From the NCBI GenBank assembly GCA_015491275.1, contig WFWF01000129.1, forward strand, positions 1 through 7,456: 7,456 nucleotides of DNA, in the 5' to 3' direction. The notes under the pieces are model-generated. The model was not told the DNA's origin. It ran no database searches and was given only the letters and a program-made list of their open reading frames with translations. A program made the translations under genes and the position numbers. This DNA comes from Aquificales bacterium. Its GTDB lineage: Bacteria > Aquificota > Aquificia > Aquificales > Aquificaceae. Shown here piece after piece: positions 1-6,814 of the stretch (position 1 is the stretch's first letter; the number at the start of each line of letters is the position of its first letter).

Positions 1-3
1 GAG

Positions 4-9
4 TATAAT
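4..9 (+). promoter_or_regulatory. Candidate -10 box for the tRNA-Leu/tig operon
   Basis: A perfect TATAAT hexamer lies 12 nt before the first base of the tRNA, a natural distance for a transcript starting near position 16 with a very short 5' leader. The matching -35 element would lie before the window, so the promoter cannot be confirmed. It is the only promoter-like sequence visible ahead of the five-gene + strand block. It probably drives the tRNA, and perhaps tig and the genes behind it, though an internal or upstream promoter is not excluded. Confidence 0.5.
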
Positions 10-21
10 AAATCCTTTCAA

Positions 22-105
22 GCGGGTGTGGCGGAACTGGCAGACGCGCGGGACTTAGGATCCCGTGCCCGTAAGGGCGTGAGGGTTCAACTCCCTCCAC
101 CCGCA
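22..105 (+). tRNA. tRNA-Leu (anticodon UAG)
   Basis: A complete class II tRNA cloverleaf can be folded by eye. The acceptor stem GCGGGTG (22-28) pairs with CACCCGC (98-104), followed by discriminator A105. The D stem is GCG (31-33) with CGC (45-47). The anticodon stem CGGGA (49-53) pairs with TCCCG (61-65) around loop CTTAGGA, which places TAG at 56-58. A long variable arm (GCCC 67-70 with GGGC 75-78) and a T arm (GAGGG/CCCTC around TTCAACT) complete it. The long variable arm, discriminator A and UAG anticodon identify a leucine tRNA reading CUN codons, chiefly CUA. The 3' CCA is not encoded, so it must be added after transcription. Only 16 nt separate the tRNA from the tig start codon, so a shared precursor cut at the tRNA 3' end is likely. 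Confidence 0.97.
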
Positions 106-110
106 TTAAG

Positions 111-116
111 AGGAGG
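111..116 (+). promoter_or_regulatory. Shine-Dalgarno of tig
   Basis: AGGAGG lies 5 nt before the ATG at 122 and begins only 5 nt after the tRNA discriminator base. tRNA 3'-end processing would therefore leave an mRNA leader of about 16 nt carrying essentially nothing but this ribosome binding site. It supports the chosen tig start. Confidence 0.85.
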
Positions 117-121
117 CAATA

Positions 122-1420
122 ATGAAGGTACAAACGGAAGATAAGGAAGGTCTTTTTAAGCAGTTAACAGTTGAAGTTGAGGGAGAAAAGGTAAGAAGGA
201 TTGCAGAAGAAATTTATGAAAAGGTTAAACAGAATGCAACAATACAGGGATTCAGAAAAGGCAATGCACCCCTATGGCTTATAAAGGCGAGGTACAAAGA
301 TTATATAGAGGAAGAGGTTGGTAAAAAGGTGGCGGATGAAACACTTAAAGAAGCGATAGAACAGACGGACCTTAAACCCGTTGCGGACATTTTCCTTGAG
401 AAGGTTTCCTTTGATGAGAGCGGTCCCAAGGTTACTTACACCGTATCCTTTGAGATAGCACCGACCTTTGAACTCAAGGAACTTGAAGGCATTGAGGTGG
501 AAATTCCTAAGATAGAGCTTAATGAAAAAATGATTGAAGAAAGGGTAAATGCCCTCAGGGAAGAGCATGCGGTATGGGAACCCGTTGACAGGGAAATAAA
601 GGAAGGGGATCTTGTCGCAGTTGAGTATGAGATTGAAGATATTGAAACGGGTGAGAAACTTAGCGGTGAAACATCGGGGATAATAGGTCAAAACATGTTC
701 AGAAAAGAGGTTGAAGAAGAATTAAAGGGTAAAAAGGTTGATGATGAAGTTAATGTTGAAAATATAACCCTTTACGATGAAACGGGAAAGGAAAGGGGGA
801 AGGCAAACATAAAGGTGAAGGTGAAATCGGTTAAAGAAAAGGTACTGCCCGAAGTGGGTGATGATTTTGCAAAGGAAACTGGCCTGGGGGAAACTTGGGA
901 GGAAGCCCTCAATAAGATAAAGGATGAGCTCGGAAATAAGATAGAGGAGACAAAAAGGCAGATAATTGAAGATGCGGTTTCCAAGAAGATAGTTGAAATG
1001 CATTATTTTGAAATACCAAAGACGCTCCTAAGAAGAGAACTTTCTTTCCTGATAAGGAGTAAGGTCAATGAACTTTCCGCTTACGGTATAGATCCGAAAT
1101 ATCTTGATTACAAGAATCTCGCTGAATCGCTTAGACCTACCGCCGAATACAATATAAAGCTGAGGTATATACTTGATAAGTATGCGGATGAAAAAGGGAT
1201 AGAGGTTACCGATGAAGAAGTTGAAAGGGAGTATAAGGAGATAGCAGAAGAAAGCGGTAAATCTGTTGATGAAATAAAAGAGTATTTTGAAAAGGAAGGG
1301 ATGGTTGATGTTGTTATAGGTGATGCAAGAAGGAAGAAAGCTTTAAGGATGATAGTTGATAAGGCTGTGATTAGGGAGAAAGAAGAGGAGGTGAAAACAG
1401 AGGATGAAGGAAATAATTGA
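122..1420 (+). CDS. tig: Trigger factor, ribosome-associated chaperone
   Basis: The 432-residue protein has the length and layout of trigger factor, the chaperone that docks at the ribosomal exit tunnel and shields nascent chains. The ribosome-binding signature GFRKGNAP is at residues 43-50 in the N-terminal domain. A FKBP-type peptidyl-prolyl isomerase-like domain follows at about 160-240. The block LPEVGDDFA (242-250) then opens the long helical C-terminal chaperone domain, which ends in a Glu/Lys-rich tail. The isomerase domain looks divergent from classical FKBP in its active-site region, so isomerase activity may be weak; this is inference. The ATG is fixed by a strong AGGAGG. The gene sits 16 nt behind tRNA-Leu and its last 17 nt overlap clpP. 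The order tig-clpP-clpX is a very common bacterial arrangement and supports the call. Confidence 0.96.
   Translation: MKVQTEDKEGLFKQLTVEVEGEKVRRIAEEIYEKVKQNATIQGFRKGNAPLWLIKARYKDYIEEEVGKKVADETLKEAIEQTDLKPVADIFLEKVSFDESGPKVTYTVSFEIAPTFELKELEGIEVEIPKIELNEKMIEERVNALREEHAVWEPVDREIKEGDLVAVEYEIEDIETGEKLSGETSGIIGQNMFRKEVEEELKGKKVDDEVNVENITLYDETGKERGKANIKVKVKSVKEKVLPEVGDDFAKETGLGETWEEALNKIKDELGNKIEETKRQIIEDAVSKKIVEMHYFEIPKTLLRRELSFLIRSKVNELSAYGIDPKYLDYKNLAESLRPTAEYNIKLRYILDKYADEKGIEVTDEEVEREYKEIAEESGKSVDEIKEYFEKEGMVDVVIGDARRKKALRMIVDKAVIREKEEEVKTEDEGNN
1388..1395 (+). promoter_or_regulatory. Shine-Dalgarno of clpP inside the end of tig
   Basis: GGAGGTGA lies within the last codons of tig, 8 nt before the clpP ATG at 1404. 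This is the strongest internal ribosome binding site of the operon. It settles the clpP start, which overlaps the tig stop in another frame, and points to translational coupling. Confidence 0.75.
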
Positions 1421-2003
1421 TCAGCTCGTACCTATAGTTATAGAGCAAACACCGAGAGGCGAAAGGGCTTATGACATATACTCAAGACTTTTAAAGGATA
1501 GAATAATACTTCTCGGATTTCCGATAGACGATCATATAGCCAATCTTACGGTTGCCCAACTTCTATTCCTTGAGTCCGAAGATCCTGAGAAGGATATATA
1601 TCTTTACATTAATACTCCCGGAGGTTCTGTTACCGCAGGTATGGCAATTTACGATACCATGCAATATATAAAACCGGATGTGGTTACAATATGTGTGGGT
1701 CAAGCTGCATCCATGGGCGCTGTTCTTCTTGCAGCAGGCACAAAAGGTAAGAGATATGCCCTGCCCCATTCCAGAATAATGATCCACCAACCCATAGGAG
1801 GTATTCAGGGACAGGCAACGGATATAATAATCCATGCGGAAGAGATAAAAAGAATAAAGAGAATGCTCAATGAGATACTTTCCAAGCACACCGGTAAACC
1901 CTTGGATAAGATTGAAAAGGATGTTGAAAGGGATTACTTCATGTCCGCAAAGGAGGCGCAGGAATACGGTATAGTTGATAAGGTTATAGAGAAGAGATCA
2001 TGA
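1404..2003 (+). CDS. clpP: ATP-dependent Clp protease proteolytic subunit
   Basis: The 199-residue product is a serine peptidase that forms the double-heptamer chamber of the Clp protease. The catalytic triad can be placed: Ser103 in GQAASMGA, His128 in MIHQP, and Asp177 in ERDYFMS. The NTPGGSV block (70-76), which shapes the oxyanion region, is intact. The length matches the family (about 195-210). The N-terminus is short, so little or no processed propeptide is expected. The gene overlaps tig by 17 nt and its TGA overlaps the clpX ATG in an ATGA arrangement. That physical coupling matches the functional partnership with ClpX, which feeds unfolded substrate into the chamber. No irregularities were seen. 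Confidence 0.98.
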   Translation: MKEIIDQLVPIVIEQTPRGERAYDIYSRLLKDRIILLGFPIDDHIANLTVAQLLFLESEDPEKDIYLYINTPGGSVTAGMAIYDTMQYIKPDVVTICVGQAASMGAVLLAAGTKGKRYALPHSRIMIHQPIGGIQGQATDIIIHAEEIKRIKRMLNEILSKHTGKPLDKIEKDVERDYFMSAKEAQEYGIVDKVIEKRS

Positions 2004-3232
2004 GTATGAAGAATAAATGTTCCTTTTGCGGAAGGGATCAAAATGAGGTTATGGTTCTTATAGCAGGACCTAATGAGTCCTGTTATATATGTGATTCCTG
2101 TGTTGATGCTTGCAATTCAATAATAAGGGAACACAGGAAGGCAACGGAAGATTACGGTAATTTCAATCTTCCCTCTCCCGAGAAGATTAAAAGTATCCTT
2201 GACGAGTATGTAATCTCTCAGGAGAGGGCGAAGAAGATTTTATCCGTTGCTGTTTATAATCACTACAAAAGGATAAAGGCAAAGGAAGGCAAGCTTTCCG
2301 TGGATGATGTTGAAGTTGAAAAAAGCAACATACTCCTTATAGGTCCGACGGGATCCGGTAAAACTCTTCTTGCGAGAACACTTGCGAAGATATTAAATGT
2401 ACCCTTTGCAATAGCGGATGCAACAAGTCTTACTGAAGCGGGTTATGTAGGTGAGGATGTGGAGAATGTGCTTGTAAGATTGTTACAAAACTGCGGATAT
2501 GATTTACAGGCAGCTCAGAGGGGTATAGTTTATATAGATGAGATTGATAAGATAGCAAAAAAAAGCGGACACAATCCGTCCATAACGAGGGATGTTTCGG
2601 GAGAGGGCGTTCAACAGGCACTTCTTAAGATCATAGAAGGTACCGTAGCAAATGTTCCGCCAAGGGGAGGAAGGAAACATCCCCATCAGGAATTCATACA
2701 GATTGATACGACGGATATCCTGTTTATATGCGGTGGTGCCTTTGTGGGTTTGGAGGATATAATAAAGCAAAGACTCGGTAAATCAACCATAGGGTTTGAG
2801 GCATCCATTAAAACACCTACCGATTTTGAGAATATACTTGCCCATGTTATCCCGGATGACCTTGTGCAGTTCGGACTCATCCCAGAGTTTGTGGGGAGGC
2901 TTCCCGTAATAGCCACCCTTGAGGATCTTTACGAAGAAGATCTTGTAAGAATTCTTGTGGAACCCAAGAATTCCCTTGTTAAACAGTATCAAAAATTACT
3001 TAAGATGGACGGTGTTGATCTTGAATTTACAGAGGAAGCCCTCAGGGAGATAGCAAGGGAAGCCATAAGCAGAAAAACAGGTGCAAGGGGACTAAGGGCA
3101 ATTATGGAGGAGATAATGATAGATATAATGTATGAGGTGCCATCAATGGGCAATGTGGAAAAGGTTATAGTTGATGAGAATGTTGTAAAGTATAAATCAA
3201 AACCGAAACTCATCTACAAAGAAGCGGTCTGA
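2000..3232 (+). CDS. clpX: ATP-dependent Clp protease ATP-binding subunit ClpX
   Basis: The 410-residue AAA+ unfoldase of the ClpXP protease has all expected motifs. The N-terminal zinc-binding domain uses Cys7, Cys10, Cys31 and Cys34, with an extra Cys28 nearby. Walker A GPTGSGKT is at 115-122 and pore-1 loop GYVG at 148-151. Walker B ends in YIDE (178-181), the second pore region is around VSGEGVQQ (199-206), and the RKH loop is at 225-227. The IGF loop that docks into ClpP is at 264-266, and sensor-2 GARGLR at 361-366. The start at 2000 overlaps the clpP stop (ATGA). A second ATG two codons later (2006) is also possible, since no strong Shine-Dalgarno separates them and coupling to clpP translation is likely. 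The stop is followed 3 nt later by mazG. Confidence 0.98.
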   Translation: MSMKNKCSFCGRDQNEVMVLIAGPNESCYICDSCVDACNSIIREHRKATEDYGNFNLPSPEKIKSILDEYVISQERAKKILSVAVYNHYKRIKAKEGKLSVDDVEVEKSNILLIGPTGSGKTLLARTLAKILNVPFAIADATSLTEAGYVGEDVENVLVRLLQNCGYDLQAAQRGIVYIDEIDKIAKKSGHNPSITRDVSGEGVQQALLKIIEGTVANVPPRGGRKHPHQEFIQIDTTDILFICGGAFVGLEDIIKQRLGKSTIGFEASIKTPTDFENILAHVIPDDLVQFGLIPEFVGRLPVIATLEDLYEEDLVRILVEPKNSLVKQYQKLLKMDGVDLEFTEEALREIAREAISRKTGARGLRAIMEEIMIDIMYEVPSMGNVEKVIVDENVVKYKSKPKLIYKEAV

Positions 3233-3235
3233 GTT

Positions 3236-3988
3236 ATGCATCCCTTTGACAAGCTCGTAAAGGTTATGGAAGAACTTAGGAAAAAGTGTCCATGGGATAA
3301 AAAACAAACCCATGAGAGCCTTAAAAAGTATCTTTTGGAGGAAACCTATGAGGTTATGGATGCCATTGATTCGGGTGATTCACAAAAATTGAAAGAGGAA
3401 CTGGGAGATCTTCTACTACAACCCCTTTTTCATTCACAGATAGCAAAGGAAAGGGGAGAGTTTGACATATACGATGTTATAAGGTTTCTTACGGATAAGC
3501 TTATAGAAAGACACCCCCATGTTTTCGGTGATGCGAATGCAGAAGAGGTTCTAAAAAATTGGGATAAGAATAAGATTGAAAGTAGAGAAACCATATTTGA
3601 AGGTATCCCCAAGCACATGCCAGCCCTATTGAGGTCTCAAAAGCTTCAAGATCGTGCATCAAAGGTGGGTTTTGATTTTGAAAACATTGACCAGGTCTTT
3701 GGAAAATTAATGGAAGAGATTGAGGAACTAAAGGACGCCATAAATAAGGGGGACAGCAAAAATATGGAACACGAAATAGGGGATATACTTACCGCGGTCG
3801 TGGAGCTTGCAAGGTTTTTGGGTGTTAATGCGGAAATTGCCCTCCAGAAGGCAAATGATAGATTTATAAGAAGATTTTCCTATATTGAAAAGAAGGCAAA
3901 GGAAAAGGGTCTAAACCTTGAGGATATGAGTTTGGAAGAAATGGACAGGCTTTGGATGGAAGCGAAGAGTAATGAGGGAAATAATTGA
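3236..3988 (+). CDS. mazG: Nucleoside triphosphate pyrophosphohydrolase MazG
   Basis: The 250-residue protein is the full-length, two-domain MazG type that hydrolyses NTPs/dNTPs to the monophosphate and pyrophosphate, and is thought to clear abnormal nucleotides or lower nucleotide pools under stress. Two tandem all-alpha domains each carry the EExxE...ExxD magnesium-binding motif. In the N-terminal domain these are E35, E36, E39 and E55, D58. In the C-terminal domain they are E160, E161, E164 and E180, D183. The family N-terminal block CPWDKKQTHESL (18-29) is present, as is the interdomain stretch ending in KVGFDF (143-148). The start is 3 nt after the clpX stop with only a weak ribosome binding site, so coupled translation is likely. 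The end overlaps uvrC by 17 nt. Pairing with uvrC fits a genome-maintenance role, which is inference. Confidence 0.95.
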   Translation: MHPFDKLVKVMEELRKKCPWDKKQTHESLKKYLLEETYEVMDAIDSGDSQKLKEELGDLLLQPLFHSQIAKERGEFDIYDVIRFLTDKLIERHPHVFGDANAEEVLKNWDKNKIESRETIFEGIPKHMPALLRSQKLQDRASKVGFDFENIDQVFGKLMEEIEELKDAINKGDSKNMEHEIGDILTAVVELARFLGVNAEIALQKANDRFIRRFSYIEKKAKEKGLNLEDMSLEEMDRLWMEAKSNEGNN

Positions 3989-5699
3989 GAGTAAAGTTAA
4001 GCTTGCCCCAGAAAATCCGGGTGTTTATATATTTAAAGGCAAAAAGAGGATAAATTACATAGGAAAGGCTAAGAATTTAAAACACCGTCTTTACCAACAT
4101 CTTCAATACTACGACAAGGATGCCCGGGAAAGATCCATGATTGACAAGAGCATTGATATTGAATGGATAGTGACATCCAATGAGTACGAAGCCCTCGTTC
4201 TGGAAATTGATCTTATACAAACCCATAAACCCCTATATAATCGCCTGCACAGGTACGGCAGTGGATACCCCATGATATTACTTACGGAGGATGATTATCC
4301 CACCGTTAAAGTTGTCAGAGGCACGGATCACAAAGGAATACTTTACGGTCCATTTATATACATGGGCAGGGCTTACAAAATAAAAAAACTTATACATAAA
4401 ACCTTCAAATTAAGAACCTGTGATCCTCTTGTAAAAAGAACCGAACCATGCATGGACTATCACTTGGGCCTGTGCTCCGCACCTTGCACGGATTATGTAA
4501 ATAAAGATGAGTACATGTTACAGGTTGAAGCTGCCAAAGCCATGCTGTCGGGAGAGCTTGGTGATATCCTTGAAAAGCTTTATGTTAAGATGGAAGAATT
4601 TTCAAAAAGTATGATGTTTGAAAAGGCTGCGCAGGTAAGGGATCAGATAATAGCCCTTCAGAACATAGCAAGGGGTCAGAAAGTATCAAAGCTTCCTTAC
4701 AAAGAGGCGGACATATTTTATCTAATGGGATGCAGGATGGGTCTGTTTTTTATAAGAAACAGTAAGCTTATAGGTAAGGAGATAGTAGATCTTGATAAGA
4801 CGGAAGATGTGGAAGAAGTGTTCTTGGGTTACTATTACAAGAATCCCGTTGCGGAAAGGATATTCTGTAACTTTGAGATTGATGAAAATATAGTTAAATG
4901 GCTTTCTGAAAGATCGGGGCGTGAAATAAAAATAGAGGACGAGATTGACGAGGGTATATGCAGAATAATTGAAGAGAATATGAAGAGGGATATAGATCAT
5001 GAAATAATAGAGAAAACCTTTAAAGATGTCCTTAACATGGAACCCCCCGATATTATAGAAGGATTTGATATATCCCACTTCTACGGTGAAGAGACGGTAG
5101 GATCCTGTGTTGTCTGGGAGAAGGGAGAGATGAATAAAAGGAGGTACAGAAGGTACAGGATAAAAAGTATAAAGGACATAGATGATTATTCCGCCTTAAA
5201 GGAAGTGCTTGAGAGGAGGGCAATGAGGATAATTTCGGGTGAAGAGAAAAAACCTGATGTGTGGCTCATAGATGGGGGAAAGGGACAGTTGAATGTGGGT
5301 ATTTCAGTAAGGAATAAATACGGGTTAGATATAAAGGTTATGGCACTTGCAAAACAAGAAGAAACACTTTTTACGGAGGATGGCAGGGAAATAAACCTCA
5401 GGGAGTACCCTGTCCTCTATAGCATATTCGGGTTTATAAGGGATGAAGCCCACAGGTTTGCCCTCTTCTATAACAGGAAGTTGAGAAGCAAGAGGACTAT
5501 GGAAGAAATACTTGACAATATAAAAGGGATAGGAGAGGTTAAGAAGCGGATCATTTATAATACCTTTGAAAGCCTGTATGATTTAGCGGAGGCGAGGGAG
5601 GAAGAGCTCAGAAGACTCGGCCTCCCCCTATCCCTCAAACAGGAAATTAAGAAGTATCTTGAACAACCTCAACACAGCCGAAACCCTGAGATCTCCTGA
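3972..5699 (+). CDS. uvrC: UvrABC excinuclease subunit C
   Basis: The 575-residue UvrC makes both incisions in nucleotide excision repair after UvrAB has marked the lesion. The N-terminal GIY-YIG nuclease (3' incision) shows GVY (17-19), YIG (29-31), Arg39 and the Glu-rich EALVLE block (73-78). Cys150, Cys160, Cys168 and Cys172 match the four-cysteine cluster reported to hold an iron-sulfur centre in E. coli UvrC. A UVR (UvrB-binding) motif spans about 197-230. The RNase H-like 5'-incision domain has Asp366 (GFDISH), Asp434 (LIDGGKGQ) and His494 (DEAHRF). Helix-hairpin-helix DNA binding follows near 513-550. Length is slightly below the typical 600. The final 17 residues lie over the antisense 3' end of the Cas6-like gene, so this short tail is probably not conserved. 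Confidence 0.97.
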   Translation: MREIIESKVKLAPENPGVYIFKGKKRINYIGKAKNLKHRLYQHLQYYDKDARERSMIDKSIDIEWIVTSNEYEALVLEIDLIQTHKPLYNRLHRYGSGYPMILLTEDDYPTVKVVRGTDHKGILYGPFIYMGRAYKIKKLIHKTFKLRTCDPLVKRTEPCMDYHLGLCSAPCTDYVNKDEYMLQVEAAKAMLSGELGDILEKLYVKMEEFSKSMMFEKAAQVRDQIIALQNIARGQKVSKLPYKEADIFYLMGCRMGLFFIRNSKLIGKEIVDLDKTEDVEEVFLGYYYKNPVAERIFCNFEIDENIVKWLSERSGREIKIEDEIDEGICRIIEENMKRDIDHEIIEKTFKDVLNMEPPDIIEGFDISHFYGEETVGSCVVWEKGEMNKRRYRRYRIKSIKDIDDYSALKEVLERRAMRIISGEEKKPDVWLIDGGKGQLNVGISVRNKYGLDIKVMALAKQEETLFTEDGREINLREYPVLYSIFGFIRDEAHRFALFYNRKLRSKRTMEEILDNIKGIGEVKKRIIYNTFESLYDLAEAREEELRRLGLPLSLKQEIKKYLEQPQHSRNPEIS

Positions 5700-6411
5700 A
5701 ACCTATACCCATCCTGTAAAGTTCGTTTAACTCCTCTGGATTACCTTCAAGATAAAAGGTTCCCTTAAATGCAACAAGCCTTATGGTTCTTGAACTGGGT
5801 CCCTCTTCACTGCCTATACGGTGTTTTACTACAACCTTCCGACCGCTTACGGGTGTAAATCTTACACTTACAGGTCTTTTAAGGGCGCAAGAAGAGATAT
5901 AGTTAAGCTCTTCATTGAACTTTTGGGTATCGTAGATAACAAAATTATCTGGAGAGCCGTTTTCAACCTCTGAGGGCAAAATGGGTTTTTTATCCTTGGT
6001 AACCACAACTATGGGTGAAAGTGTCTTTATAAGCACCTTCTCGGAAGATATGATGGAGCTTTTGGGAATAACCACATTGGTTATCTCAAAACCGCCGAAG
6101 CTCGGCGTCATACCGAGCTTTTTATTCTTGAGTTTTAATAAACCGCTGTATAACCTTATCCCGAATTCCGTATTACCCGTTGATATTATCAATTTTGAGA
6201 TACCTTCAACCTTTACAACATCGCCCTCAATAAAGAACTTGTTAAAAAGAAGAGCGAACGTGAAAGGCTTAAGGCTTTTCTCACCGCTGTATAGCATCTT
6301 GAAATAGGCATAATCCTCAAGTTCCAATGCCTTTTTGATTATGCCCAAAATGATGCTCCTGTAATAAATTGGGACCTCCCGCGGTGTTTTTAAATACGCT
6401 ACTATTCTCAT
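5647..6411 (-). CDS. cas6: CRISPR-associated Cas6-family protein (crRNA-processing endoribonuclease or non-catalytic homologue)
   Basis: The 254-residue protein fits the Cas6 family, whose members bind CRISPR repeat RNA and cut the precursor into crRNAs. It has the expected two ferredoxin-like halves. The N-terminal segment ends in KPFTF (48-52), followed by a central TLSPIVV block and the C-terminal Gly-rich loop GIGFRRSQGFG (235-245), the family hallmark. Aligned by eye with the remembered Pyrococcus furiosus Cas6, the position of catalytic His46 falls on Ser42 or the adjacent Tyr41. The only histidine in the protein sits in VVVKHRIG, far from there. It may use other residues, as some His-less Cas6 enzymes do, or may bind without cutting. 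The start is supported by a GAGGGGG site 8 nt upstream. The gene converges on uvrC with a 53-nt overlap. No other cas gene or CRISPR repeat is seen. Confidence 0.9.
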   Translation of the reverse strand: MRIVAYLKTPREVPIYYRSIILGIIKKALELEDYAYFKMLYSGEKSLKPFTFALLFNKFFIEGDVVKVEGISKLIISTGNTEFGIRLYSGLLKLKNKKLGMTPSFGGFEITNVVIPKSSIISSEKVLIKTLSPIVVVTKDKKPILPSEVENGSPDNFVIYDTQKFNEELNYISSCALKRPVSVRFTPVSGRKVVVKHRIGSEEGPSSRTIRLVAFKGTFYLEGNPEELNELYRMGIGFRRSQGFGCVEVVQDTS

Positions 6412-6419
6412 AACACTTT

Positions 6420-6426
6420 CCCCCTC
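6420..6426 (-). promoter_or_regulatory. Shine-Dalgarno of the cas6 gene
   Basis: On the minus strand GAGGGGG ends 8 nt before the ATG whose first base is at 6411. It supports that start over later in-frame methionines. Confidence 0.6.
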
Positions 6427-6451
6427 TGTAAATTTTTCACCCTATAATCTA

Positions 6452-6480
6452 ATTTTAACTAAATCTACACCCTAAGTCCA
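6452..6480 (-). promoter_or_regulatory. Possible sigma-70-type promoter for cas6
   Basis: Read on the minus strand, TGGACT (6480-6475, 4 of 6 matches to TTGACA) is followed after exactly 17 nt by TAAAAT (6457-6452, 5 of 6 matches to TATAAT). Transcription would start near 6445, giving a leader of about 35 nt that contains the cas6 ribosome binding site. The region is AT-rich and chance matches are easy, so this is a weak call. Confidence 0.3.
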
Positions 6481-6492
6481 CTTTCGTAAGTG
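6479..6492. repeat. Small hairpin upstream of cas6
   Basis: CACTT (6479-6483) pairs with AAGTG (6488-6492) around the tetraloop TCGT. The five-pair stem overlaps the possible -35 of cas6 by 2 nt. Its role is unknown, and it could be part of the flank of the neighbouring element. Confidence 0.4.
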
Positions 6493-6509
6493 AGGGTCGT
6501 GCAGTGAGT

Positions 6510-6523
6510 CGCCCGAAAGGGCG
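6510..6523. repeat. GNRA-loop hairpin
   Basis: CGCCC (6510-6514) pairs with GGGCG (6519-6523) around a GAAA tetraloop. As + strand RNA this gives a stable GNRA-capped stem; on the minus strand the loop would be TTTC. No T run follows on the + strand, so it is not a standard intrinsic terminator there. On the + strand it lies 6 nt before a TATAAT (6530-6535). Confidence 0.5.
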
Positions 6524-6586
6524 TTAGAATATAATAAAATAATCTGAAGGTAATTGAGGTAAGTTATGCCCAGAATCAGTCAACTA

Positions 6587-6606
6587 CTCCTCCCTAACGG
6601 GAGGAG
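6587..6606. repeat. Perfect 8-bp hairpin, putative element right end
   Basis: CTCCTCCC (6587-6594) and GGGAGGAG (6599-6606) form a perfect eight-pair stem around loop TAAC. The outer bases CTA (6584-6586) and TAG (6611-6613) could extend it across a short internal loop. On the minus strand it is followed by TAGTTGAC, which looks like an IS200/IS605 right terminus. Confidence 0.75.
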
Positions 6607-6653
6607 CTTGTAGGTGAGGTTAGCCATGCATAGCACAGCCAACACTCCCTACA

Positions 6654-6706
6654 TCGGGACGGTTGACAGCGCCCCACACGGAGGGTCTTGCCTCTCCGTG
6701 TCCCGA
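6654..6706. repeat. Long hairpin with two competing stems
   Basis: The inner stem is ACACGGAG (6676-6683) with CTCCGTGT (6694-6701), eight perfect pairs. The outer stem is TCGGGAC (6654-6660) with GTCCCGA (6700-6706), seven perfect pairs. They share positions 6700-6701, so either one stem gives up two pairs or the two are alternatives. Such a nested structure is more than chance base pairing and suggests a folded RNA on one of the strands. Confidence 0.65.
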
Positions 6707-6723
6707 CTTCCCTCCAAGGGAAG
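6707..6723. repeat. Perfect 7-bp hairpin with 3-nt loop
   Basis: CTTCCCT (6707-6713) pairs with AGGGAAG (6717-6723) around CCA. It begins directly after the preceding hairpin, so the two would stack coaxially in RNA. Confidence 0.65.
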
Positions 6724-6746
6724 CAAGATAGTGTTCATCTTACATA

Positions 6747-6791
6747 CCCCGAAACCGTTTCTCTCCGCGGAAGCGGAGAGTGCCTTTGGGG
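6747..6791. repeat. Perfect 8-bp hairpin with an extended base
   Basis: CTCTCCGC (6761-6768) pairs with GCGGAGAG (6773-6780) around GGAA on the + strand (TTCC on the minus strand). Beyond an internal loop, CCCC plus AAA (6747-6754, with one bulged G) can pair with TTT plus GGGG (about 6785-6791), lengthening the helix. An AT-rich spacer (6792-6814) follows and separates it from the last hairpin. Confidence 0.6.
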
Positions 6792-6814
6792 TTATTACTA
6801 TTCTAACATATTTT

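Noticed and set aside
272..691. Long minus-strand frames opposite tig, clpP, clpX, mazG and uvrC
   Set aside because: They are antisense shadows of strongly supported genes, without family motifs or ribosome binding sites of their own.
6663..6668. TTGACA hexamer as a -35 box for encapsulin
   Set aside because: At 16-18 nt downstream there is only GC-rich hairpin sequence with no -10-like hexamer.
6804..6809. TAACAT in the AT-rich spacer as a -10 box for encapsulin
   Set aside because: Only 4 of 6 matches and no acceptable -35 sequence at 15-19 nt upstream.
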